DNA of 13,826 nucleotides from Alcaligenaceae bacterium (GTDB taxonomy: Bacteria; Pseudomonadota; Gammaproteobacteria; Burkholderiales; Burkholderiaceae_B): assembly GCA_947380655.1 (NCBI GenBank), contig CANCRX010000077.1, positions 1-13,826 on the forward strand, read 5' to 3'. Below the pieces are notes generated by a model that saw nothing but the letters and a program-made list of their open reading frames with translations, was not told where the DNA came from and did no database searches. Below are positions 1 to 7,261 of the stretch, in pieces (position 1 is the stretch's first letter; every line of letters begins with the position of its first letter). A program made the translations under genes and the position numbers.

Positions 1-1260
1 CTTGCTTTTGCAGCACTGACATTAGTCGGCTCTCATTTCGCACAGGCGCAAACACCAACCCCCTCCCAAACTAAAGCGCCTGTTTCATCAACGGAGCTGG
101 TGCAAGGCTTATCTAAAGCGAGACTCGCACATATCGCTGAGTCAATGAATCAGCAGGTCAAGTTAGGCATGTTTCCTGGGGCCGTTACGGTTGTGGCGCG
201 TAACGGCCAGGTTGTGCATTTCGAAGCACATGGGTTTCTGGATGCGGCGAAGACAAAGCCGATGACTAAGGATGCTTTGTTCAGACTAGCTTCCATGACT
301 AAGCCGATTGTCACCACCGCAGCCATGATGATGGTTGAACAAGGCAAATTAAATCTGAATGATCCGATTACCAAGTGGCTGCCAGAACTCAAGGATCTCA
401 CGGTCGAAACCAAAGAGGGTGATGTGCCCCTGAACCGTCCAATCTGGGTGCAGGATGTGATGCGTCACACCACGGGTTTTGTCTATTCTGGATCGACAAA
501 ATCTCCGCGTATCAAAAAAATGTATGACGAACTCAATATCGAAGCTCGCGTAGAGGACATCACTGCCAGTCAGATGCTGACTAATCTGGGTAAGATTCCA
601 TTAGCGAATCAGCCAGGTACTTTCTGGGAGTATTCCATTTCTGTTGATGTGCTGGGGTTATTGCTTGAGCGTGTTGCCAATAAGCCTCTTGATGCCATTG
701 TTAATGAATTGCTGCTGACGCCTTTAGGGATGAAAAATACTACGTGGTGGGTGCCTCCCGAGCAGGCTGGACGCATAGCAGAAACACTGGATTCGGATCC
801 ACTCAAAGTTGAGATGCTGAAGTCTTATCGTCAAACCTATAACCCGCTGGATAAAAGCTATTTCAAAGGTGGGGCGGGCTTGCTCGGAACTGCCGCGGAT
901 TATTTGAGATTTGCGCAGATGATGGTCAATGGAGGAGAGCTGGATGGTAAGCGTTATCTCTCGCGTAAAACGGTTGAGTTCATGCTCTCTCAACATACGG
1001 TTGGGATGGGAGGTTCAACCATTGCGAGTACGGGTCCAGGCTATGGCTTTGGGCTGGGCTTTGCCGTGCGTCAGGACGAGGGAATGGCCTGGGTGCCTGG
1101 TTCAAAGGGCGATGCGATGTGGGCCGGTGCCTGGGGCACAAGTTTCTGGATTGACCCCAAAGAGAAGCTGGTTGGCATCATCATGGCGCAAGGGCCTTCT
1201 AATCGTACCCACACGCGCATGCTCTATAAAAATCTGGTCTACGGTTCACTCATGAAGTAA
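1..1260 (+). CDS. Exported serine hydrolase (beta-lactamase/esterase VIII-like), 5' partial
   Basis: The frame is open from base 1, so the true start lies upstream; a GTG at 100 is internal. The visible N-terminus (LAFAALTLV...) is the end of a hydrophobic signal peptide with an AQA cleavage site at about residue 16, so the enzyme is probably periplasmic. The fold is the beta-lactamase/penicillin-binding type. The nucleophile motif S-M-T-K is at visible residues 98-101, and the tyrosine motif Y211-S-I-S-V-D-V-L-G matches family VIII esterases rather than the Y-A-N of true class C beta-lactamases. A C-terminal glycine/tryptophan motif, WAGAWGT, is at 374-380. Family members hydrolyse small esters or beta-lactams; the substrate cannot be told here. 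A hairpin terminator follows, so this gene is transcriptionally separate from the cluster beyond. Hydrolase family is secure; esterase rather than lactamase is inferred from the tyrosine motif. Confidence 0.9.
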   Translation, partial: LAFAALTLVGSHFAQAQTPTPSQTKAPVSSTELVQGLSKARLAHIAESMNQQVKLGMFPGAVTVVARNGQVVHFEAHGFLDAAKTKPMTKDALFRLASMTKPIVTTAAMMMVEQGKLNLNDPITKWLPELKDLTVETKEGDVPLNRPIWVQDVMRHTTGFVYSGSTKSPRIKKMYDELNIEARVEDITASQMLTNLGKIPLANQPGTFWEYSISVDVLGLLLERVANKPLDAIVNELLLTPLGMKNTTWWVPPEQAGRIAETLDSDPLKVEMLKSYRQTYNPLDKSYFKGGAGLLGTAADYLRFAQMMVNGGELDGKRYLSRKTVEFMLSQHTVGMGGSTIASTGPGYGFGLGFAVRQDEGMAWVPGSKGDAMWAGAWGTSFWIDPKEKLVGIIMAQGPSNRTHTRMLYKNLVYGSLMK

Positions 1261-1310
1261 TCCATAGCTTTGACGCACAGAGATAGACAGAACCTCATCA
1301 ACAAAGCAAC

Positions 1311-1347
1311 AGGACCTGATACACACCCTGTATCAGGTCCTTTTGTT
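1311..1347 (+). terminator. Rho-independent terminator after the serine hydrolase
   Basis: A perfect 13-bp inverted repeat (1311-1323 AGGACCTGATACA, 1329-1341 TGTATCAGGTCCT) with a 5-nt loop is followed by TTTGTTT. It lies 51 nt past the stop of the serine hydrolase. It also lies downstream of the convergent MFS gene, so it may stop transcripts from both sides, although the T-tract on the minus side is poorer. Confidence 0.85.
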
Positions 1348-1388
1348 TAGAAAAATGCGCTTAGTTTTGTAGACCTATCGTCCAGCCT

Positions 1389-2657
1389 TCAAGCCTTTTT
1401 CAGATAATTCGCACGCATCGGTTTGAGTACAAACAGTGCGAGTAGCGCGGCTGATGCATCAAGCAAAATCATCAGACCGAATACCGGCAACCAACTGCCC
1501 GTCGAGGCGTAGACAAGCGCTGCGATCGGACCGCCAAGAATTGAGCCAACACCTTGTGCCATATAAAGAAAACCGTAATTGGTGGTTGCGTATTTTTCAC
1601 CAAAGGTATCTGTCAGCGTCGAAGGAAACAGAGAGAAAATTTCACCCCAGCCAAAAAATACAATGCCAGAAAGAATCACGAACATTAGTGGATCATTACG
1701 GAAATATAGCCAGCCTGTCATCGCGATGGCTTCCAGACCAAAGGCAATAAACATGGTGTTTTCGCGACCGTAGCGATCAGAAATCCACCCGAATAATGGT
1801 CGGGTCAGACCGTTCGTGACGCGATCAATGGTGAGCGCGAGTGGTAGTGCAGCCATACCCCAGACCATGGCATTGGCCACACCAAAATCTTTGGCAAATG
1901 CACCCATCTGCGAAATCACCATCAGGCCAGAAGTCGACATCATGGTCATCATGGCAAACATCAGCCAAAACACAGGTGTTTTAAGCATCGTTTTCGGAGC
2001 AACTCCCACACTCGCCTGAGCGACTGCGGTTTTAACTGCGCTGATCACGGCATCAGGCATTCTTAAGCCTTGTGCAGCGATCAATCCCACTGCACCGATG
2101 ATGTAGCCAAATACGGTGAGTGTGTGCTGATAACCTGACGAGGCGAGCGTTGAAGAAATTGGAAAGGTAGTGAGAATGGCGCCAAAACCGTAGCCCGCAG
2201 CGACCATGCCTACAGCAAAGCCACGCGACGCAGGGAACCAGCGAACCATCAGGCCGACGATGCCTACGTACACGATACCAGTACCCAGGCCACCAAATAA
2301 TCCGTAAGTCAGATAGATACCCACCACGCTATGGACTTTTGCTGACAGAATCCAGCTCAAACCCGTCAGGATCGCGCCGATGGACAGCAGCAGACGGGGA
2401 CCAAATCGGTCGACCAGGTAGCCTTGGAAAGGCGAAAAAAATGTTTGCAGAACAATCAGAATGGAAAAAGTGACTTGCAGGGTGGCGAGTTCGACACCGA
2501 GTTCACCTAGCAAAGGCTTGGTAAAAAGTGCCCACACGTATTGAGGGCTTGAGATGGCCATCATGCAGACCACACCTAGTAGTAACTGAATCCATTTGGA
2601 TTTCAGAAAGCTTGATTGCTCCGGCGGGGTATTCGCGGCAATTGTTGCTGCAGTCAT
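1389..2657 (-). CDS. MFS transporter, oxalate/formate antiporter (OFA) family
   Basis: A 422-residue inner-membrane protein with the hydrophobic pattern of twelve membrane helices, moving a small organic anion by antiport or symport. The start of TM1 (KWIQLLLGVVCMM..SPQYVWALF, about 21-45) is typical of the OFA branch. MFS loop motifs are GYLVDRFGPR at 79-88 and GWISDRYGR near 285-297, and the NYGFLY segment characteristic of OFA TM11 is present. In that segment residue 368 is Gln; from memory, oxalate carriers of the OxlT type have a substrate-binding Lys in TM11 about here, so oxalate should not be assumed. The ATG at 2657 has an AGGAG ribosome site (2665-2669) at good spacing. It is divergent from the dehydrogenase run, which suggests shared control. 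Family is secure; substrate is unknown. Confidence 0.88.
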   Translation of the reverse strand: MTAATIAANTPPEQSSFLKSKWIQLLLGVVCMMAISSPQYVWALFTKPLLGELGVELATLQVTFSILIVLQTFFSPFQGYLVDRFGPRLLLSIGAILTGLSWILSAKVHSVVGIYLTYGLFGGLGTGIVYVGIVGLMVRWFPASRGFAVGMVAAGYGFGAILTTFPISSTLASSGYQHTLTVFGYIIGAVGLIAAQGLRMPDAVISAVKTAVAQASVGVAPKTMLKTPVFWLMFAMMTMMSTSGLMVISQMGAFAKDFGVANAMVWGMAALPLALTIDRVTNGLTRPLFGWISDRYGRENTMFIAFGLEAIAMTGWLYFRNDPLMFVILSGIVFFGWGEIFSLFPSTLTDTFGEKYATTNYGFLYMAQGVGSILGGPIAALVYASTGSWLPVFGLMILLDASAALLALFVLKPMRANYLKKA

Positions 2658-2705
2658 TTTGTTTCTCCTGAACAGTGATCAATGACTTGAGCAAAAAGCG
2701 TGCCA

Positions 2706-2719
2706 ATCACAATTGTGAT
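2706..2719. promoter_or_regulatory. Perfect 14-bp palindrome, candidate operator
   Basis: ATCACAATTGTGAT reads identically on both strands and lies 49 nt upstream of the MFS start. It is followed (toward the gene) by normal leader sequence and is too AT-rich and compact for a terminator. A dimeric repressor or activator site (GntR, LysR or MarR type) is the likely role; which one cannot be told. Confidence 0.5.
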
Positions 2720-2851
2720 GACTAAAATTAATGAATACTTAATTTCCAATTGATTCGATTGAGTAATTGAACGGAACCTCATGCATTCTTAAACATATAA
2801 AAGTGCATGACTCCTCTTGCATGCACCTAGTTGGTGCTTTGCGGTCTTAAT

Positions 2852-2891
2852 AGATCTCGAAATTTTGATCAAGATCTCGAAAGCTTGATCA
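2852..2891. repeat. Two 20-bp tandem repeats, candidate operator pair
   Basis: Units AGATCTCGAAATTTTGATCA (2852-2871) and AGATCTCGAAAGCTTGATCA (2872-2891) differ at only two positions. Each begins with the BglII-type palindrome AGATCT and ends in TTGATCA. The 20-bp period is about two helical turns, so two protein dimers could bind the same face of the helix. The pair sits 81 nt upstream of the dehydrogenase start. Confidence 0.6.
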
Positions 2892-2972
2892 CTGACACAT
2901 TGCTAACTGCAAGTGTGTGAAAAATGAACTGGTTAAACTGAGACGCTGAATATTTAAGGTTGAAATAAAAAA

Positions 2973-4049
2973 ATGAGTCAGACAGAGCAGCCAAGTACAA
3001 CAGGTATGCGTATCGCCCCGGAAAAATTGCTTGAGGTTGCCGCGGCCGTCTATCGCAGCGCCGGTATGCCTGAGCAAGACGCAAAGCTAGCCGCTGATAC
3101 GTTGATTCAGGCAGACTTGTGGGGGCATCAGTCGCATGGGTTGCTCAGGTTGGGTTGGTATTACGCTCGATTGCAGTCTGGTGCGATGAAAGCGGTGACT
3201 GAAACGTCGATGGTGGTGGATGCTGGGGCGATCTCTGTCATGGATGGTCATGATGGTGTGGGTCAGGTGATTACCCGTCGTGCAGTCGATGAGGCGGTCT
3301 CACGTGCCAAACAACATGGAGTGGGTGTCGTTTCGGTGCGTAACTCCAACCATTTCGGTACCTGTATGTATTACACCCGTATAGGTGCTGAGCAGGGGTG
3401 TGTCATGGTGCTGATGAGTAATGCCGGGCCGAACATGGCGCCTTGGGGTGGCTTAAAGAAAAAAATTGGCACTAATCCCTGGTCTATTGCCGTCCCAGGG
3501 GGCGCGCATGGCCCGGTGGTGATGGATATGGCGAATTCTGGCGTGGCGCGTGGCAAGATTTATCTGGCGAATAAACGTCGTGAAAGTATTCCAGACCACT
3601 GGGCGATTGATGCGCAGGGACGGCCGACGACAGATCCTAAAGCGGCGCTAGAAGGCTTTATCCTGCCGATGGCTGGGCATAAAGGCTATGTGATGGGTAC
3701 GATGGTTGACATTCTCTCAGGCGTCCTGTCGGGCAGTCAGTTTCTAGATGGTGTGCACGGCCCGTATGATCCTGTCAATCGCAGCGGTGCAGGACATTTC
3801 ATGGTGGCACTGAATGTGGCAGCTTTCCAACCCATTGGAGAATTCAATGCCCGGATGGATGAGTACCTGACCTCACTCAAGGATGTACCGCTTGCCGCGG
3901 GGCATAAACAGGTTTTTTATCCAGGTGAGATGGAAAAACTGGCGGACCTCGAAAATCGAAAGTTAGGCCTTTTGCTCCCTGAAGATACGCTCGAGGATGT
4001 TGCGCGCGTAGCAAAAGAGGCGGGTGTGGCAGAGTTTTTATCTTTTTAG
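2973..4049 (+). CDS. Ldh2-type malate/L-lactate/sulfolactate dehydrogenase family protein
   Basis: A 358-residue cytoplasmic NAD(P)-dependent oxidoreductase of the Ldh_2 fold (malate, L-lactate, ureidoglycolate, 2,3-diketogulonate or sulfolactate dehydrogenases), which interconverts a 2-hydroxy acid and a 2-oxo acid. Visible family marks are GHQSHGLLR with the likely catalytic His55, SNHFG (His127), the nucleotide-binding GTNPWSIAVP (166-175), the GKI..A.....IP..WA.D..G.PTTDP block (194-221) and GHKGY (235-239). Length is normal. The ATG at 2973 has only a weak AAGG (2956-2959) upstream, but the N-terminus aligns well with the family. It is the first gene of the plus-strand run and diverges from the MFS carrier, which fits a role in oxidising the imported acid. 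The exact substrate is not readable from the sequence. Confidence 0.88.
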   Translation: MSQTEQPSTTGMRIAPEKLLEVAAAVYRSAGMPEQDAKLAADTLIQADLWGHQSHGLLRLGWYYARLQSGAMKAVTETSMVVDAGAISVMDGHDGVGQVITRRAVDEAVSRAKQHGVGVVSVRNSNHFGTCMYYTRIGAEQGCVMVLMSNAGPNMAPWGGLKKKIGTNPWSIAVPGGAHGPVVMDMANSGVARGKIYLANKRRESIPDHWAIDAQGRPTTDPKAALEGFILPMAGHKGYVMGTMVDILSGVLSGSQFLDGVHGPYDPVNRSGAGHFMVALNVAAFQPIGEFNARMDEYLTSLKDVPLAAGHKQVFYPGEMEKLADLENRKLGLLLPEDTLEDVARVAKEAGVAEFLSF

Positions 4050-4127
4050 ATGTTGTTGCAGGTCAAAGAGCCTGGATCTGAATGCCTTAAAATCAACCAG
4101 TTGGGTATGAGCAGATGGCATGAAATT

Positions 4128-4157
4128 TGCTTATTACTTTTAATCGTTAACTAATAA
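4128..4157 (+). promoter_or_regulatory. Possible internal promoter before the OsmC-like gene
   Basis: The 140-nt gap before the OsmC-like gene is markedly AT-rich. TTGCTT (4128-4133) is followed after 18 nt by TAATAA (4152-4157), a poor -10 match. TTATTA/TAATAA also form a loose inverted repeat. No terminator is visible in the gap, so read-through from the dehydrogenase gene is equally possible. Confidence 0.22.
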
Positions 4158-4189
4158 CTTTTTGAAATATCAATAATGGAGCATAAATA

Positions 4190-4735
4190 ATGAGTGATAC
4201 CCCTGAAACAGTCAAAGCCTACCTGCGTCCGATTGACCGGGATGGTCTGCTTGGTTTTGCTCAAAAGGGTTGTGCCGACCCGACGCGTCGCGGTACCAAT
4301 AAAGTACATACCGTCATGGAAGGTCAGTATCGTTCATTAAGCTACGTAGGTAATCACGCCCCTGTGGTGGTTGATGAGCCCCCACACTTGTTTGGTGAGG
4401 ATACGGCTCCTGCTCCAGGTGAAATTGTATTGTCTGCGCTGGGTGGTTGCCTGGCTGTCGGTATCACCGCTGTCGCAACCTGGAAACAAGTCAAGCTCAG
4501 CAAGCTTGAATTGTTTCTCGAAGGGGATATTGGAAATCCAGCAGCCTGGGGTGCGGGTGGTGCCGAGATGCTGCCTCCCCAGATGGGTTTTCAGGCTATT
4601 CGCGTCAAGGTTGTTGTCGAGGGTGATGCAACCCGCGAGCAACTCGATGAGATCGTGCGTCACGCCAACATGTACTCGCCTGTCGCTAATTCAATGCGCA
4701 ATCCCATTCCTTTCGAAATTGGGCTGGCTGAGTAA
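4190..4735 (+). CDS. OsmC-like protein with a single family cysteine
   Basis: A 181-residue OsmC/Ohr-fold protein. The first family cysteine is present in SALGGCLAVG (Cys87). The second, which in Ohr and OsmC forms the disulfide of thiol peroxidase catalysis, is replaced by Ser163 in the segment NMYSPVANSMRNPIPFE. Such single-Cys members are common in the YhfA-like side of the family and their function is poorly defined. A GGAG ribosome site (4178-4181) sits 8 nt before the ATG. The next gene starts 40 nt downstream, so the two are probably co-transcribed with the rubredoxin-reductase fusion. Within that redox cluster it might protect against peroxides or bind a thiol or persulfide intermediate; this is inference. 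Family assignment is firm, peroxidase activity is doubtful. Confidence 0.85.
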   Translation: MSDTPETVKAYLRPIDRDGLLGFAQKGCADPTRRGTNKVHTVMEGQYRSLSYVGNHAPVVVDEPPHLFGEDTAPAPGEIVLSALGGCLAVGITAVATWKQVKLSKLELFLEGDIGNPAAWGAGGAEMLPPQMGFQAIRVKVVVEGDATREQLDEIVRHANMYSPVANSMRNPIPFEIGLAE

Positions 4736-4775
4736 TTATATTTTTCGTTAATGTGAATCAAGCAGAGCGTATGAG

Positions 4776-5915
4776 ATGAATACAGTTGAAATCGCCCCGA
4801 CCTTAAGTTGCGCCACGACAGACCGCAAGGTGCTGCAGGCAGTCACTGATATTTCAAATACGTCTCTTGCTGATGCAGCCTACCGGATTGATCATGCTGG
4901 TCACTATCCGCTCGATATCATGGGGGCATTGGGCGAGGCGGGCGCATTCTCCGCTCATCTTGATCGTCACGGCGCGAAGTTTGGGTTGGCGATTGACTCC
5001 ATGAGCGCGATTAGCCGTCACTGTGGATCCACTGGTTTTTTAACCTGGTGCCACGATGTGTGTGGTTTGTACATGGAGCAGTCCGGTAATCCGGCTTTGA
5101 TGGGCAGTGTCCTTGACAGCCATGCGGCAGGAAAAACATTCGGTGGTACTGCGCTATCTAATCCCATGAAAAGTTTCGCAGGGATTGAAAAAATGTTGCT
5201 GCGTGCAAAAAAAGTAGCGGGCGGATATCTGGTAAGCGGAGCGCTACCCTGGGTCAGTCATATTGCACCCGGCCAATATTGCGGAGCGATTGCCGGAGTC
5301 TATCTGGATGATGGCAGCGCCTCGCACGAAATCATGTTTCTTTTGCGCTGCACTGAAGATGTTGTTCTGCGTCAGTGCCCAGAGTTTTCAGGCATGGAAG
5401 GCACCAGCACCTGGGGTATCAGACTGGACGATTACTTTGTTGGTGAAGAAAATCTGATCGCTGATCCGGCCAAACCTTTCATTGCAAAAATTCGTGCAGC
5501 ATTTATCTTGTTGCAAACAGGAATGGCTGTAGGCGTGGCGCAAGGCAGCATTGATTCGATTCATGAAGTCGAGCCTTTGCTGGGGCATGTGAATCAGTTC
5601 TTACACGAAAGACCCGACGAACTGCAGGCCGAGCTTGCAGATCTGGGCCAGCGCATTCAAAAGCTGGCTGTCAATCCCTATGAAACGAGCACAGACTATC
5701 TGATAGAAGTTCTGGATGCGCGTGCGCAAGGCGCAGAGTTCGTGCTGAAGGCCTCTCAGTCCGCTTTGTTGCATCAGGGCGCGCGTGGCTACATGATGAA
5801 TACGGCTCCGCAACGACGTATCCGTGAAGCGCATTTTGTCGCCATCGTCACGCCGGCAATCAAGCATTTACGCTGGGAGATGGCACGTTTGTCAAAACAG
5901 GTCATGCCTGCATGA
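4776..5915 (+). CDS. Acyl-CoA dehydrogenase-fold flavoprotein, atypical
   Basis: A 379-residue protein with the overall acyl-CoA dehydrogenase (ACAD) plan: helical N-terminal domain, beta-domain (GGTALSNPMKSFAGIE ... GGYLVSGALPWVSH, about 128-165) and C-terminal helical domain ending in QGARGYMM..APQRRIREA. The FAD-side T-E-P motif is replaced by LSNPMK, the R-x-Q-F-G motif is absent, and the usual IYEGT with its catalytic Glu is replaced by FVAIVTPAIKHLRW. It may therefore be a flavin monooxygenase or oxidase of the DszC/SfnC/nitroalkane-oxidase sort rather than a beta-oxidation enzyme. It overlaps the rubredoxin-reductase start by ATGA, which implies coupled translation and a direct electron-transfer partnership. 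The start codon has a weak ribosome site. Fold is fairly sure; reaction is unknown. Confidence 0.78.
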   Translation: MNTVEIAPTLSCATTDRKVLQAVTDISNTSLADAAYRIDHAGHYPLDIMGALGEAGAFSAHLDRHGAKFGLAIDSMSAISRHCGSTGFLTWCHDVCGLYMEQSGNPALMGSVLDSHAAGKTFGGTALSNPMKSFAGIEKMLLRAKKVAGGYLVSGALPWVSHIAPGQYCGAIAGVYLDDGSASHEIMFLLRCTEDVVLRQCPEFSGMEGTSTWGIRLDDYFVGEENLIADPAKPFIAKIRAAFILLQTGMAVGVAQGSIDSIHEVEPLLGHVNQFLHERPDELQAELADLGQRIQKLAVNPYETSTDYLIEVLDARAQGAEFVLKASQSALLHQGARGYMMNTAPQRRIREAHFVAIVTPAIKHLRWEMARLSKQVMPA

Positions 5916-7261
5916 CAACGGCTCAGTGGAAACAGTTTATTTGCCGCGCCTGTGGCTTGATTTATGACGAACAGGCGGGTGATCCGGATAGTGGTATCGC
6001 ACCGGGAACAAAGTTCCAGGACATACCGGATGACTGGGTCTGTCCACTGTGTGGTGTGGTCAAGGCTGACTTTGAGCCTTATGAGCATGCTGAGCCGAAT
6101 ACCTCTGTGTTGCCTTCATCAAAGGTCGTTGCGCGTGGCTTGGGTGTTGTGATCGCTGGAGCTGGGCATGCGGGCTGGGCCGTTGCTGAAGCGTTGCGTG
6201 CGCTGGATCCTGTATTACCCATTACGATGGTCACGAGTTGTAATGGCGATCGATACCTCAAACCAGAATTGTCTATTGCGATGAGTCGTGGCTATACGCG
6301 TGAGACGATTGTTCGTGAGGCAGGCAGTGCGTCAGCCGAAAGATTATCGGTTCGATTACTTGGTGAGACTTTTGTGGTGGGGTTAACGCCGGCGCTGCAT
6401 CAATTACGTACCACTAGAGGGAGCTTACGTTACAGCAGTCTGGTGTTGGCGATGGGTGCTCAACCAGCATTGCTGCCTGTGATGCCTGCCAATCTGTGCT
6501 GGAGGATCAACGAACTCACTGCGTGGACGGGACTTCATCAAAAGCTGAGTTCGGGTGCTAAACGTATCGTGATAGTGGGTGCTGGGATGGTCGGGTGCGA
6601 GCTGGCGGATGATTTCGCTCGGGCAGGTCATCAGGTTGTATTGCTCGATGTTCAGTCACATCCTTTAGCAGGCTTATTACCCATACAAGCTTCGGAGCGT
6701 ATGTGTGCGGGACTTGAGCAGGCGGGGGTGCGTTTTGCCGGTGGAGTCAAGGTTGCGAGCGTGACAGTCTCAGCCGATCAATCAAAAATTGTCACGACTG
6801 AATGTGGCCAACGTTTTGAGGCAGATGAAGTCGTTGCTGCGACCGGATTAGTCACTGATTCCCGTATTTCAAAAGGTGCAGGACTTGCTTTTGATCGTGG
6901 TATCGCCGTCGATCAGAGAACCTTGGAAACGAGTGCCGCTCAAGTTTACGCACTAGGTGATTGCGTGAGTATTGAGGGCGCGCCATGTCGGTTTATTGAG
7001 CCTATTTCCAAACAAGCGAATGCGATTGCTCATGCGATACTTAATATCGACTATCCAGGCTATACACACACTCAGCCAGTGATTCGTTTGAAAACAAAGT
7101 CGATGCCTGTGGTTTTGCATGGATTACCCGTGCCCGCAGGTGTGTGGGAGATGATAGAGGATTTGCCTGACTTACTTAAAATGCAGCAATCCCTGAATGA
7201 CCAGGTGATTGCAACACTTGAGGTGGGTAAACTCGCCGGACGTAAGCGCTTAGCAACTTAA
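5912..7261 (+). CDS. Rubredoxin fused to FAD-dependent rubredoxin-NAD(P) reductase
   Basis: A 449-residue fusion. Residues 8-58 are a complete rubredoxin with four iron ligands, Cys11-x-x-Cys14-Gly and Cys44-Pro-Leu-Cys47-Gly, and the usual D-P-x-x-G-I-x-P-G-T centre. After a short linker comes a two-dinucleotide-binding flavoprotein: FAD site GAGHAG at 83-88, the VLAMGAQP bridge at 178-185, NAD(P) site GAGMVG at 223-228, and the FAD-closing VYALGDC at 345-351. The C-terminus resembles rubredoxin reductase. It should pass electrons from NAD(P)H through FAD to the tethered Fe(Cys)4 centre and on to an acceptor. The start overlaps the stop of the acyl-CoA-dehydrogenase-like gene (ATGA), making that flavoprotein the prime candidate partner. 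No alkane hydroxylase, the classic rubredoxin client, is present. It is not identical in layout to RubA/RubB or AlkG/AlkT, so no symbol is given. Confidence 0.9.
   Translation: MTTAQWKQFICRACGLIYDEQAGDPDSGIAPGTKFQDIPDDWVCPLCGVVKADFEPYEHAEPNTSVLPSSKVVARGLGVVIAGAGHAGWAVAEALRALDPVLPITMVTSCNGDRYLKPELSIAMSRGYTRETIVREAGSASAERLSVRLLGETFVVGLTPALHQLRTTRGSLRYSSLVLAMGAQPALLPVMPANLCWRINELTAWTGLHQKLSSGAKRIVIVGAGMVGCELADDFARAGHQVVLLDVQSHPLAGLLPIQASERMCAGLEQAGVRFAGGVKVASVTVSADQSKIVTTECGQRFEADEVVAATGLVTDSRISKGAGLAFDRGIAVDQRTLETSAAQVYALGDCVSIEGAPCRFIEPISKQANAIAHAILNIDYPGYTHTQPVIRLKTKSMPVVLHGLPVPAGVWEMIEDLPDLLKMQQSLNDQVIATLEVGKLAGRKRLAT

Larger units (their letters stand above)
2658..2972. promoter_or_regulatory. 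Divergent control region between MFS carrier and dehydrogenase run
   Basis: This 315-nt AT-rich stretch has no convincing ORF; the short minus-strand ORFs that enter it overlap the starts of the flanking genes in other frames. It must hold the promoters for both directions. It contains a perfect palindrome (2706-2719), a 7-bp inverted repeat (GTGCATG 2803-2809 / CATGCAC 2820-2826) and a 20-bp tandem repeat (2852-2891). A 10-mer, TTGATCACTG, occurs once in each orientation (complement of 2673-2682, and 2885-2894). I could not place confident -35/-10 pairs. Confidence 0.7.

Noticed and set aside
100..102. GTG as start of the serine hydrolase
   Set aside because: The frame is open to base 1 and encodes a signal peptide upstream, so the gene is truncated by the window edge.
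929..1255. 108-residue overlapping frame inside the serine hydrolase
   Set aside because: Shadow of a well-supported gene; no domain features or ribosome site.
2852..2891. Tandem repeat as the start of a CRISPR array
   Set aside because: There are only two copies, directly adjacent with no spacer, and no cas genes.
4337..4751. Long frames on both strands over the OsmC-like gene
   Set aside because: Both are alternative readings of a gene with a clear family match and a good ribosome site.
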